Origin: Kitasatospora sp040298565
Lineage (GTDB): Bacteria; Actinomycetota; Actinomycetes; Streptomycetales; Streptomycetaceae
NCBI RefSeq assembly: GCF_040298565.1
Contig: NZ_JBEPAK010000229.1
Coordinates: 1 to 11,246, forward strand
Reading direction: 5' to 3'
DNA length: 11,246 nucleotides
The notes beneath the pieces are model-generated. The model had not been told where the DNA came from. It saw only the letters and a list, made by a program, of their open reading frames with translations, and did not search any database. Shown piece by piece: positions 1 to 6,160 of the stretch; within the stretch, counting starts at the first letter, position 1; every line of letters begins with the position of its first letter. Position numbers and translations under genes: made by a program.

Positions 1-97
1 GCTGCAGGCCGTCGCAGGCGGCGACCAGCGCGGCGACGAGGTAGACCGGCCAGAGCAGCGAATGCGGCAGCAGGGCGTTGAGCAGCAGCAGTGCGCC
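1..97 (-). pseudogene. Internal fragment of an MFS transporter fused to broken thiO
   Basis: In the frame whose codon boundaries fall at 94/92, the minus strand reads ALLLLNALLPHS followed by LWPVYLVAALVAACDGLQ. This is a transmembrane helix plus the inter-helix GLQ region typical of the N-terminal half of drug/siderophore-efflux type major facilitator proteins, where it is usually followed by RPALDAL. The similarity starts abruptly at about 92-97 and no start codon or earlier transporter helices precede it; upstream bases are thiO in another frame. The rest would lie beyond the left edge. The assignment rests on recognising the family pattern in about 30 residues, so the exact transporter type is uncertain. 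Confidence 0.6.
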
Positions 98-360
98 TCG
101 GCGAGTTCGGCGGCGAACGCCGGGTACCGCTCGTTGGAGGCCATGCCGAGGCGCAGCAGCGGCTCCTCGCCGTACTGGAGCTCGGTGACCGGCGCCAGCA
201 TCCCGGCCGCGACCCCGGCCGCCCCGCCACCGGGGGAGGGGTCGACCACGACCACGTTCCGCGACCCGCGCTGTGCGGCGCGCCACGCGACGGCGAGGCC
301 GATGACGCCCCCGCCGATCACCAGCACGTCGGCGCGGACGCCTGAGGGCGAGCGTGACAA
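1..360 (-). CDS. thiO: Glycine oxidase ThiO, N-terminal fragment running into foreign sequence
   Basis: ThiO oxidises glycine to iminoglycine for the thiazole half of thiamine. From the TTG at 360-358 the protein begins MSRSPSGVRADVLVIGGG, with the FAD dinucleotide motif GGGVIG at residues 16-21. It continues with the typical ThiO run GGGAAGVAAGMLAPVTE and ends ThiO-like reading at AAELAEA (residue 89, position 94). The family is normally about 380 residues. Beyond position 94 the frame stays open to the window edge but encodes 31 Cys-rich residues (7 Cys) unlike any ThiO. Another frame there encodes an MFS transporter. The TTG start is chosen because GGGAG (375-371, the 3' end of the TPP riboswitch) lies 10 bases upstream; GTG at 327 would leave no N-terminus before the FAD strand. 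The substrate- and catalysis-related C-terminal parts are missing, so the product is probably non-functional unless the junction is an assembly error. Confidence 0.8.
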   Translation of the reverse strand, partial: MSRSPSGVRADVLVIGGGVIGLAVAWRAAQRGSRNVVVVDPSPGGGAAGVAAGMLAPVTELQYGEEPLLRLGMASNERYPAFAAELAEAHCCCSTPCCRIRCSGRSTSSPRWSPPATACS

Positions 361-369
361 GGCTGCTCT

Positions 370-461
370 TCTCCCTTCGCCGGTATGACCCGGATCAGGT
401 TCGGACGGTCGCGGGCCGTGCCAGCCCGCCTCTCAGCCCGGTCCGCCGGGCTCCCGTGTGG
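370..461 (-). promoter_or_regulatory. TPP riboswitch (THI element) upstream of thiO
   Basis: On the minus strand the sequence runs CACACGGGAGCCCGG, CGGGCTGAGAGGCGG, then CCGAACCTGATCCGGGTCAT and ACCGGCGAAGGGAG. CTGAGAGG and ACCTGATCCGGGTCAT..CCGGCGAAGGGAG are the two conserved halves of the thiamine pyrophosphate aptamer. The 3' strand ends in GGGAG, which is also the only plausible Shine-Dalgarno for the TTG start 10 bases on. This suggests that TPP binding hides the ribosome site and represses translation. That is inference; a transcriptional effect is not excluded. Confidence 0.95.
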
Positions 462-468
462 TGCACCC

Positions 469-474
469 ACCTTA
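469..474 (-). promoter_or_regulatory. Candidate -10 of the thiO/riboswitch transcript
   Basis: The minus strand reads TAAGGT (TANNNT) here. A start site about 7 bases on, near 462, would coincide with the first base of the TPP aptamer. No convincing -35 is seen at 17-18 bases spacing, which is common for Streptomyces promoters. Confidence 0.45.
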
Positions 475-580
475 ACGCCGGGGGTCGGCCCGGCCGAAGG
501 CCCTCGGGCGACGCGGGACGGCCGAGCGGGGCGGGCGGCCGAGGGGCGGGCGGGCGCCAAGTGCCCGTTGCGGTGCTGAG

Positions 581-586
581 TACAGT
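581..586 (+). promoter_or_regulatory. Candidate -10 for a leaderless ferredoxin reductase mRNA
   Basis: TACAGT (TANNNT) is separated by only seven bases (587-593) from the GTG start at 594. The usual -10 to start-site distance would put the first transcribed base on or next to the start codon. No Shine-Dalgarno precedes the GTG, which supports a leaderless transcript. No good -35 is visible. Confidence 0.45.
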
Positions 587-593
587 GACGGGC

Positions 594-1790
594 GTGGCAG
601 AGCTGAGCGGAACGGATCGGGTGGTCGTCGTCGGGGCCGGGCTGGCCGGGGCGCAGTGCGCCCTGAAGCTGCGGCAGGGCGGCTGGCGGGGGCGGATCAC
701 GCTGGTCGGCGAGGAGACCCACGCGCCGTACGACCGGCCGCCGCTGTCCAAGGACGTGCTGCTCGGCAAGGCCGACGCCACCACCCTGGACATCGACTAC
801 GGGCAGCTCGGCATCGAGCTGCTCCTCGGCCGTCGCGCCACCGGCCTGGCCGCCGGCGTGCTGCGCACCGACGGCGGCGACCTCCCGTACGACGCGCTGG
901 TGATCGCCACCGGCGCGACCCCGCGCGCACTGCCCGGCGCCGAGCGGGCGCACCTGCTGCACACCCTGGACGACGCCCTGGCGCTGCGCGCGCTGCTGCG
1001 CCCCGGGCTGCGGCTGGTGCTGGTCGGCGCGGGCTGGATCGGTGCCGAGGTGTCCACCGCCGCGCGGCAGGCCGGCTGCGAGGTGACCGTGGTGGAGGCC
1101 GGCCCGGCGCCGGTGCCGGGCGCCCTGCCGACCGCCGTCGGCACGGCGATGGCCGCCTGGTACGCCGAGGCCGGGGTCGAACTGCGCTGCGGGGTCGGGG
1201 TGGCCGCCGTCGAGGAGGGCGCGGTGCTGCTGGCGGACGGCTCGCACCTGGCCGCCGACGAGGTGGTGGTCGGCGTCGGCGCCCGGCCCGCGACCGGGTG
1301 GCTGGCGGGCTCGGGCGTCGAACTGGACGCGGCGGGCTCGGTGGTGGTGGACGAGCGGCTGCGCACCGGCCTGCCCGGGGTCTTCGCCGCCGGGGACTGC
1401 GTCAGCTACCCGTCGGCCCGCTCCGGCGCCCGGCTGGCCGTCCAGCACTGGGACCACGCGCTGCAGTCCGGCGAGGCCGCGGCCGCCGCGGTGCTCGGGG
1501 CGGACGCTCCCTACGACCCGGTGCCGTACTTCTGGTCCGAGCAGTTCGGGCGGATGGTCCAGTACGCCGGCCGGCACGCCGAGGGCGACGAGCTGCTGTG
1601 GCGCGGCAGCCCCCAGGACGCCGCCTGGTCGGTGCTCTGGCTGCGCGACGGGGTGCCGAGCGCGCTGCTGGCCGTGGACCGGCCGCGCGACCTCACCCAG
1701 GGGCGGAAGTTGATCGAGCGCGGCACGGCGGTGGACCGCGCCCTCGCCGCCGACCCCTCGGTGCCGCTGAAGTCGGCCGTCGCGGGGTAG
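594..1790 (+). CDS. FAD/NAD(P)H-dependent ferredoxin reductase-like oxidoreductase
   Basis: 398 residues, the usual size for the rubredoxin/ferredoxin reductase family that passes electrons from NAD(P)H through FAD to a small redox protein, often serving a cytochrome P450 or dioxygenase. It has an FAD-binding GAGLAG at residues 14-19, the family signature YDRPPLSK at 46-53, ATGATPR at 105-111, the second (NAD) dinucleotide motif VGAGWIGAEV at 144-153, AAGDC at 265-269, and a reductase C-terminal domain starting near VQHWDHAL (283-290) with PYFWSEQFG. No redox Cys pair is present, so it is not a thioredoxin-reductase type. GTG at 594 is chosen because the conserved N-terminus starts here (VAELSGTDRVVVVGAG) and a -10 hexamer lies just upstream. 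It is divergent from thiO; its partner ferredoxin is not in the window, so the substrate is unknown. Confidence 0.9.
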   Translation: MAELSGTDRVVVVGAGLAGAQCALKLRQGGWRGRITLVGEETHAPYDRPPLSKDVLLGKADATTLDIDYGQLGIELLLGRRATGLAAGVLRTDGGDLPYDALVIATGATPRALPGAERAHLLHTLDDALALRALLRPGLRLVLVGAGWIGAEVSTAARQAGCEVTVVEAGPAPVPGALPTAVGTAMAAWYAEAGVELRCGVGVAAVEEGAVLLADGSHLAADEVVVGVGARPATGWLAGSGVELDAAGSVVVDERLRTGLPGVFAAGDCVSYPSARSGARLAVQHWDHALQSGEAAAAAVLGADAPYDPVPYFWSEQFGRMVQYAGRHAEGDELLWRGSPQDAAWSVLWLRDGVPSALLAVDRPRDLTQGRKLIERGTAVDRALAADPSVPLKSAVAG

Positions 1791-1820
1791 CGGCTGGTGC
1801 GCGGCGGGCCGCCGAGGTGG

Positions 1821-1826
1821 CAGTCT
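1821..1826 (+). promoter_or_regulatory. Candidate -10 for a leaderless Rv2175c-like/thiE mRNA
   Basis: CAGTCT (CANNNT) sits six bases before the GTG start at 1833, the same geometry as at 594, 4217 and 7670. There is no ribosome-binding site between. The first base deviates from TANNNT, so support is moderate. Confidence 0.35.
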
Positions 1827-1832
1827 GGTGGC

Positions 1833-2198
1833 GTGAGTGAGATCGAAAGCAAGATTGAAGCCCTGATCCCCGAGTGGATGTACCTGCCCGACATCTCGGA
1901 GCTGTGGGGAGTGCGGGTCACCGAGGTACGTGACCTGGTCCGCAACGGCGGGCTGATCGCCGTCCGGCGAGGCCCGAACAAGTCGCTGCAGGTCCCGGCG
2001 GCCTTCATCGAGGACAAGGGGCTGGTCAAGCACCTGTCCGGAACCCTGACCGTGCTGCGGGACTGCGGGTTCAGCGACGCGGAGATCCTGGAGTGGCTCT
2101 TCACCGAGGACCCGTCGCTGCCCGGCAGCCCGATCCAGGCGCTGCGCGAGAACCGCGGCACCGAGGTCAAGCGCCGCGCCCAGGCGATGCTCATCTGA
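1833..2198 (+). CDS. Rv2175c-like winged-helix DNA-binding protein
   Basis: 121 residues resembling mycobacterial Rv2175c, a DNA-binding protein known to be a substrate of the Ser/Thr kinase PknL. Residues 13-60 (PEWMYLPDISELWGVRVTE, then VRDLVRNGGLIAVRRGPN and SLQVPAAFI) form the predicted winged helix-turn-helix, and 61-121 a C-terminal helical region typical of the family (SGTLTVLRDCGFSDAEIL, ending EVKRRAQAMLI). The N-terminal tail is only about 12 residues and does not obviously contain the phosphorylated Thr of the mycobacterial protein. GTG at 1833 is preferred: the upstream in-frame ATG at 1797 lies inside the likely promoter. The stop codon TGA (2196-2198) shares its last base with the thiE ATG, implying translational coupling. 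The target genes are unknown. Confidence 0.85.
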   Translation: MSEIESKIEALIPEWMYLPDISELWGVRVTEVRDLVRNGGLIAVRRGPNKSLQVPAAFIEDKGLVKHLSGTLTVLRDCGFSDAEILEWLFTEDPSLPGSPIQALRENRGTEVKRRAQAMLI

Positions 2199-2851
2199 TG
2201 GCGGCGGACACGCTGCGCGACCGCCTGGCCGACGCCCGGCTGTACCTGTGCACGGACGCCCGCCGTGAGCAGGGCGACCTCGCCGAGTTCCTGGACGCCG
2301 CGCTGGCCGGCGGAGTGGACGTCGTCCAGCTCCGCGACAAGGGGCTGGAGGCCAAGCAGGAACTGGCGGCCCTGGAGGTCTTCGCCGACGCCTGCCGCCG
2401 CCACGGCAAGCTGCTGGCCGTCAACGACCGGGCCGACGTCGCCCACGCGGCCCGGCCGGACGTGCTGCACCTCGGCCAGGACGACCTGCCGGTGCCGGCC
2501 GCCCGGGCGATCCTCGGCGAGGACGTGCTGATCGGGCGCTCCTGCCACGCCGAGTCCGAGGTGGACGCGGCGATCGCGGAGCCGGGCGTGGACTACTTCT
2601 GCACCGGTCCGGTCTGGCCGACGCCTACCAAGCCGGGCCGCTTCGCACCGGGCCTCGGCCTGGTCTCGTACGCGGCGAAGCAGCCGACCGACCGGCCGTG
2701 GTTCGCGATCGGCGGGATCGACCTCGGCAACCTGGACGAGGTGCTGGCCGCCGGGGCCCGCCGGATCGTGGTGGTCCGCGCCGTCACCGCGGCGGAGGAC
2801 CCGCGGGCGGCCGCCGCCGAGCTGTCCCGCCGGGTGCGCGCGGCGCTCTGA
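2198..2851 (+). CDS. thiE: Thiamine phosphate synthase ThiE
   Basis: Joins the pyrimidine pyrophosphate (HMP-PP) to the carboxylated thiazole phosphate to give thiamine monophosphate; cytosolic TIM barrel. 217 residues, a normal length. Visible motifs are VQLRDK (43-48), VNDRADVA (75-82), HLGQDDLP (91-98, Mg/pyrophosphate site), GRSCH (113-117, where most family members have S-T-H), GPVWPTPTKPGR (137-148, pyrophosphate loop) and AIGGI (170-174). The ATG at 2198 overlaps the preceding stop codon; an upstream in-frame ATG at 2093 lies inside the previous gene and is unlikely. No TPP riboswitch precedes this gene, unlike thiO, so its expression appears tied to the DNA-binding protein before it. 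It is convergent with the polyprenyl synthase gene across a strong hairpin. Confidence 0.95.
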   Translation: MAADTLRDRLADARLYLCTDARREQGDLAEFLDAALAGGVDVVQLRDKGLEAKQELAALEVFADACRRHGKLLAVNDRADVAHAARPDVLHLGQDDLPVPAARAILGEDVLIGRSCHAESEVDAAIAEPGVDYFCTGPVWPTPTKPGRFAPGLGLVSYAAKQPTDRPWFAIGGIDLGNLDEVLAAGARRIVVVRAVTAAEDPRAAAAELSRRVRAAL

Positions 2852-2868
2852 CCGGCCGCCGGTCGAAC

Positions 2869-2909
2869 GGACGGGCCCGCCATCGCCTCGGCGACCGGCG
2901 GGCCCGTCC
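2869..2909. terminator. Bidirectional hairpin between thiE and the polyprenyl synthase gene
   Basis: A perfect 13-base inverted repeat: GGACGGGCCCGCC (2869-2881) and GGCGGGCCCGTCC (2897-2909). The 15-base loop itself contains a CGCC/GGCG mini-stem. It lies 17 bases after the thiE stop and 26 bases from the stop of the converging gene. There is no U tract on either side, as is usual in Streptomyces. It can serve both genes. Confidence 0.85.
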
Positions 2910-2935
2910 CGTCGTCCGGTGCTGCCCGGGAACGG

Positions 2936-4042
2936 TCAGTACGTGCGGACGGTGGCGGCCTCGGCCAGCGCCAGCAGCACCGCCCGGGCCCGCTCGTCGG
3001 CGAGCGGCGCCGCCTCCAGCGCGCCCAGCGACTGCCGCATCAGCTCCTCGATCCGGCGCTCCACGAGCTCGGGCGCGCCGCTGCGGGCGACCAGGTCGCG
3101 CAGCTCGGTGACCTCCTCGGCGGCGAGGTCCGGCGCGCCGAGCCGGGCGTCCAGGTGCCGGGCGTCGGCGGGCGGCAGGGCGCGCATCGCGTGGGCGACC
3201 AGCAGGGTGCGCTTGCCCTCGCGCAGGTCGTCCCCGGCCGGCTTGCCGGTGACGGTGGGATCGCCGAAGACCCCGAGCAGGTCGTCCCGCAGCTGGAAGG
3301 CCTCGCCCAGCGGCAGCCCGAACGCCCCGAGGGCCTCGACCAGCTCCGTCCCGGCCCCGGCGAGCAGGGCGCCGACCTGCAGCGGCCGCTCGATCGTGTA
3401 CTTCGCCGACTTGTAGTGCAGGACGGTCTGCGCGCGGTCCAGCGCGCCCCCGTCGGCCGAGTCGCCGGCCACCGGCTCCAGCACGTCCAGGTACTGGCCG
3501 ACCATGACCTCGGTGCGCATCAGGTCGAACACCGGCTTGGCGGCCAGCACGGCGGCCGGGTCCAGTCCGGAGCGCAGGAACAGTTCGTCGCACCAGATCA
3601 GCAGCAGGTCGCCGAGCAGCACCGCGGCCGAGGCACCGTACTGCTCGCGGTCGCCGCGCCAGCCGCTGTCCCGGTGGAGGGCCTCGAAGCGGCGGTGGAC
3701 CGACGGCAGGCCGCGGCGGGTGTCGCTGCGGTCCATCAGGTCGTCGTGCACCAGCGCGCTGGCCTGCAGCAGCTCCAGGGCGGCCGCCGCGGCGGCGATG
3801 CCCGCGTCGTCGGCGGGGCCGCCGGCACTGCGCCAGCCCCAGTAGCAGAAGGCGGGGCGCAGCCGCTTGCCGCCGTCCAGCAGGAAGTCGCGCAGCGCGT
3901 CGCAGGCGGGGCCCAGCTGGGGCGAGATCTTGCCGAGCAGCGCGGCCTGGCCGTCCATGAACGCGGCGAGGGCGTCGTTGACGCGGGCGCGGACGTCCTC
4001 CACGTCAATGGGGTTGGCCGGCCGGTTGCTGGACGAGGTCAC
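2936..4042 (-). CDS. Polyprenyl (geranylgeranyl-type) diphosphate synthase, IdsA2-like
   Basis: Condenses isopentenyl diphosphate with allylic diphosphates to make C15-C20 or longer chains for isoprenoids. 368 residues. Motifs in order: GGKRLRP (57-63, IPP binding), first Asp-rich motif DDLMD (100-104) followed by RSDTRRG, LLGDLLL (142-148), YKSAKYT (210-216, allylic binding), FQLRDDLLGVFGD (249-261, second Asp-rich motif) and GKPAGDDLREGKRT (266-279). Small residues (Ser95, Ala96) at the fifth and fourth positions before the first Asp suggest a product longer than farnesyl, such as GGPP; this is inference. GTG at 4042-4040 is chosen because GGAG lies seven bases upstream. It is closest in context to mycobacterial IdsA2 (Rv2173), also next to a metF-like gene. 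It is divergent from metF. Confidence 0.92.
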   Translation of the reverse strand: MTSSSNRPANPIDVEDVRARVNDALAAFMDGQAALLGKISPQLGPACDALRDFLLDGGKRLRPAFCYWGWRSAGGPADDAGIAAAAAALELLQASALVHDDLMDRSDTRRGLPSVHRRFEALHRDSGWRGDREQYGASAAVLLGDLLLIWCDELFLRSGLDPAAVLAAKPVFDLMRTEVMVGQYLDVLEPVAGDSADGGALDRAQTVLHYKSAKYTIERPLQVGALLAGAGTELVEALGAFGLPLGEAFQLRDDLLGVFGDPTVTGKPAGDDLREGKRTLLVAHAMRALPPADARHLDARLGAPDLAAEEVTELRDLVARSGAPELVERRIEELMRQSLGALEAAPLADERARAVLLALAEAATVRTY

Positions 4043-4075
4043 GATGCTGCTCCGCTGGTTCGCTGGGGTGCAGCA

Positions 4076-4081
4076 AGCGTA
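4076..4081 (-). promoter_or_regulatory. Candidate -10 of the polyprenyl synthase gene
   Basis: The minus strand reads TACGCT (TANNNT), which would start transcription near 4069 and leave a leader of about 27 bases with GGAG before the GTG. No clear -35 is present. Confidence 0.3.
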
Positions 4082-4149
4082 GCGGGGGAGCCGGGAACGG
4101 GCGTGCGAGCGGGACGGCGGGGGCCGCCGGGAGCGGAGCGGAACGGGGT

Positions 4150-4172
4150 CCACCACGTGTCCCACATGGTGG
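4150..4172. repeat. Imperfect palindrome in the polyprenyl synthase-metF divergent region
   Basis: CCACCACGTGT (4150-4160) and ACATGGTGG (4164-4172) pair except for a two-base CG bulge, around a CCC centre. It ends seven bases before the metF -35-like TTGTCC, a position suited to a regulator. No regulator is identified. Confidence 0.4.
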
Positions 4173-4179
4173 AACCGGG

Positions 4180-4210
4180 TTGTCCGGCCCCTTCGAGAGC
4201 CGGATAACCT
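4180..4210 (+). promoter_or_regulatory. Promoter of metF, probably leaderless
   Basis: TTGTCC (4180-4185) resembles a -35. TAACCT (4205-4210) fits TANNNT and lies six bases before the ATG at 4217, with a 19-base spacer. Using GATAAC (4203-4208) instead gives a 17-base spacer. No Shine-Dalgarno precedes the ATG, so the transcript probably starts at or next to the start codon. Confidence 0.5.
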
Positions 4211-4216
4211 GCCAGC

Positions 4217-5131
4217 ATGGCACTCGGCATCGCCTCCACGAGGTCGGACCGCGCACAGACGGTCCGCGACCTCCTGGCGGCCGGAAAGCGCTCCTTCTCC
4301 TTCGAGTTCATGCCGCCGCGCAGCGAGGCCGGCGAGCACAAGCTGTGGGACGCCATCCGTCGGCTCGAACCGCTGGACCCGAACTTCGTCTGCATGACGT
4401 ACGGCGCCGGCGGCTCCTCGCGCGAGCGCACCGTCAACATGGTCGGCCGGATCGCCACCGAGACCACGCTCACCCCGGTCGCCCATCTGACCGCGGTGGA
4501 CCACTCGACCGCCGAACTGCGCAACATCATCGGCCAGTACGCCGACCAGGGGGTGCGGAACATCCTCGCGGTCCGCGGCGACCCGCCCGGCGACCCGATG
4601 GGCGAGTGGGTCCGCCACCCGGACGGCGTCACCTACGCGTACGAGCTGGTCGAGCTGATCAAGGGGATCGGCGACTTCTGCGTCGGCGTCGCGGCCTCGC
4701 CGAACATGCACCCGCGCTCGGACAACTGGGACGACGACATCCGGCACTTCGTCGCCAAGGTCCGCTCCGGCGCCGACTACGCGATCACCCAGATGTTCTT
4801 CGAGGTCGACGACTACCTGCGGTTCCGCGACCGGGTGACGGCCGCGGGCTGCGAGACGCCGATCATCCCGGAGATCATGCCGGTGACCAACGCCAAGCAG
4901 CTGGAGCGCTTCCCGCAGCTCAGCGGGTCCGCCTTCCCGGTGGAGCTGGAGGCCCGGCTGCGGGCGGCCGTCGACGACCCGGCGGCGCTGCGGGCGATCG
5001 GCATGGAGCACGCCACCGTGATGGCCGAGCGCCTGCTCGCCGAGGGCGCGCCCGGCCTGCACTTCATCACGCTCAACCACTCGACGGCGACGCTGGAGAT
5101 CTACCAGAACCTGGGGCTGCACCGGCGGTAG
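4217..5131 (+). CDS. metF: 5,10-methylenetetrahydrofolate reductase
   Basis: Flavoprotein that reduces 5,10-methylene-THF to 5-methyl-THF, the methyl donor for methionine synthesis. 304 residues, a normal bacterial length. Motifs: FSFEFMPPR (27-35; Glu30 corresponds to the catalytic Glu of the family), TYGAGGS (61-67), HLT (90-92), LAVRGDPPGD (117-126, folate and FAD contacts), GVAASPNMHP (157-166), ITQMFFE (190-196), and near the end PIIPEIMPV and HFITLNHSTATLEIYQNLG. The barrel appears complete. ATG at 4217 is chosen because it is the first codon after the -10 element and gives the conserved N-terminus. A mycobacterial relative (Rv2172c) is also adjacent to idsA2, so the pair is a conserved neighbourhood. 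Followed by a strong hairpin. Confidence 0.95.
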   Translation: MALGIASTRSDRAQTVRDLLAAGKRSFSFEFMPPRSEAGEHKLWDAIRRLEPLDPNFVCMTYGAGGSSRERTVNMVGRIATETTLTPVAHLTAVDHSTAELRNIIGQYADQGVRNILAVRGDPPGDPMGEWVRHPDGVTYAYELVELIKGIGDFCVGVAASPNMHPRSDNWDDDIRHFVAKVRSGADYAITQMFFEVDDYLRFRDRVTAAGCETPIIPEIMPVTNAKQLERFPQLSGSAFPVELEARLRAAVDDPAALRAIGMEHATVMAERLLAEGAPGLHFITLNHSTATLEIYQNLGLHRR

Positions 5132-5153
5132 GGCCCCTTCGGCCGCTGTTCAC

Positions 5154-5184
5154 GGGCCCGTCACCGTTCGGCGGTGGCGGGCCC
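5154..5184 (+). terminator. Terminator hairpin after metF
   Basis: GGGCCCGTCACCG (5154-5166) pairs over all 13 positions with CGGTGGCGGGCCC (5172-5184), with one T-G wobble, around a TTCGG loop. It starts 23 bases after the metF stop. No U tract follows. Confidence 0.8.
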
Positions 5185-5261
5185 GGTGACGTGCCCCGTC
5201 CGGCTGCGACCGGTGCCGCCGACGGCGGGAACGCGATGCGGTACCCGGGCCGTTGAACCGG

Positions 5262-5267
5262 TACAGT
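5262..5267 (+). promoter_or_regulatory. Candidate -10 for the Q/Y-rich membrane protein gene
   Basis: TACAGT (TANNNT) predicts a start near 5274 and a leader of about 44 bases containing GGAGG (5303-5307) ten bases before the ATG. No -35 is present at normal spacing; TTGAAC at 5253 is too close. Confidence 0.35.
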
Positions 5268-5317
5268 CGCCGCACACGCGCGGCGCGCGCGGGCACGCGA
5301 CTGGAGGTAGCGCGCGG

Positions 5318-6160
5318 ATGGGCATCGGATTCCTGCTCCTGTACGTCGCGTTGGCGGTGGTGGCGCTCTGGCTCGTCGCCGAGGTCCTGCTGCAGAACCG
5401 GGCCCCGCTGCACTGGCGGGTGGTCGCCCTGGTCGGCTTCCTCGGGGTGGCCGCCGGGATGGCGCTCGGCTCGGTCGTGGTGATCGGTGCCGGAGCCGCG
5501 TCCTTCGCCGTCGGCCAGGCCTTCGTCACCCTCTCGGTCAAGCGCGGCTACCGCACCGGCTGGTCCCTGCGCACGCCCGACGGCGGCCTGCCCGGCCCGC
5601 TCGCCAAGGTGCCGCTGCTCGGCGCCCTCACCGGCGGCGCGGCGGCGGTCGCGGCGGCCGCGGTGCCCGAGGAGCGGGTCGGCGAGGTCAGCGCGGTCGA
5701 GGAGCCGCCGGCCCCGGAGCCGGCCGCCGAGGACGCCCCGGAGGTCGAGCAGACCGCCGCCTTCGAGATGCAGGAACTGGCCCAGGACGGCGTCTACGCC
5801 CCCGCCTACTACGAGCAGTCGGCCCAGCAGCAGCCCCAGGACCCGTACGCCGCGGCCTACCAGTCCGGCTACGACCAGCAGCAGTGGCAGACCCAGCAGC
5901 AGCCCGCCTTCGCCTACGACCAGCAGCAGTCCTACGGCTACCCCCAGCAGCAGGACCCGTACGGCGGCTACCAGCAGGCCCACGACCCGTACGCGGGCTA
6001 CCAGCAGCAACCGCACCAGCAGCAGGCCTGGGACCCGAACGCCCAGCAGCAGTGGCAGCCCCAGCCCGAGCAGCAGCACACCCAGGGCGTTCCGCAGCAG
6101 CCGGTGTACGACCAGGGCGGCTACGGCTACCAGCAGCAGCACACCTGGCAGCAGGGCTGA
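5318..6160 (+). CDS. Membrane protein with a Gln/Tyr-rich, prion-like C-terminal tail
   Basis: 280 residues; no enzyme family recognised. The N-terminus has a hydrophobic helix (residues 3-25) and a second hydrophobic stretch (33-72) that could form one or two more helices. Residues 73-120 are a short soluble linker with an Ala/Gly-rich hydrophobic patch (101-116). 121-160 is acidic and Pro/Ala-rich. 161-280 is low complexity: 43 Gln and 15 Tyr in 120 residues, with loose DPYxxYQQ units (DPYGGYQQ 213-220, DPYAGYQQ 223-230). There is no Lys or Arg anywhere in 121-280. Such tails are predicted to be disordered and can drive self-assembly; whether it faces the cytoplasm or outside is unknown. 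The ATG is set by GGAGG at 5303-5307. CAG-codon runs make the tail gene prone to slippage, but the frame is intact. Convergent with the next gene, 16 bases apart. Confidence 0.85.
   Translation: MGIGFLLLYVALAVVALWLVAEVLLQNRAPLHWRVVALVGFLGVAAGMALGSVVVIGAGAASFAVGQAFVTLSVKRGYRTGWSLRTPDGGLPGPLAKVPLLGALTGGAAAVAAAAVPEERVGEVSAVEEPPAPEPAAEDAPEVEQTAAFEMQELAQDGVYAPAYYEQSAQQQPQDPYAAAYQSGYDQQQWQTQQQPAFAYDQQQSYGYPQQQDPYGGYQQAHDPYAGYQQQPHQQQAWDPNAQQQWQPQPEQQHTQGVPQQPVYDQGGYGYQQQHTWQQG

Noticed and set aside
354..593. Upstream start at 354 for the ferredoxin reductase
   Set aside because: The extension is antisense to the TPP riboswitch and lacks family similarity; the FAD motif follows properly after GTG 594.
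318..2033. 571-codon minus-strand frame opposite the ferredoxin reductase gene
   Set aside because: Antisense shadow with His/Gln/Arg/Gly-rich composition and no family pattern, covering a well-supported gene and the TPP riboswitch.
2093..2197. Upstream start at 2093 for thiE
   Set aside because: Lies entirely within the preceding gene in another frame; ATG 2198 gives the normal ThiE N-terminus.
5860..6150. CAG-rich repeats as a possible CRISPR or tandem-repeat array
   Set aside because: They are Gln codons of an intact reading frame; there are no evenly spaced identical repeats with unique spacers.
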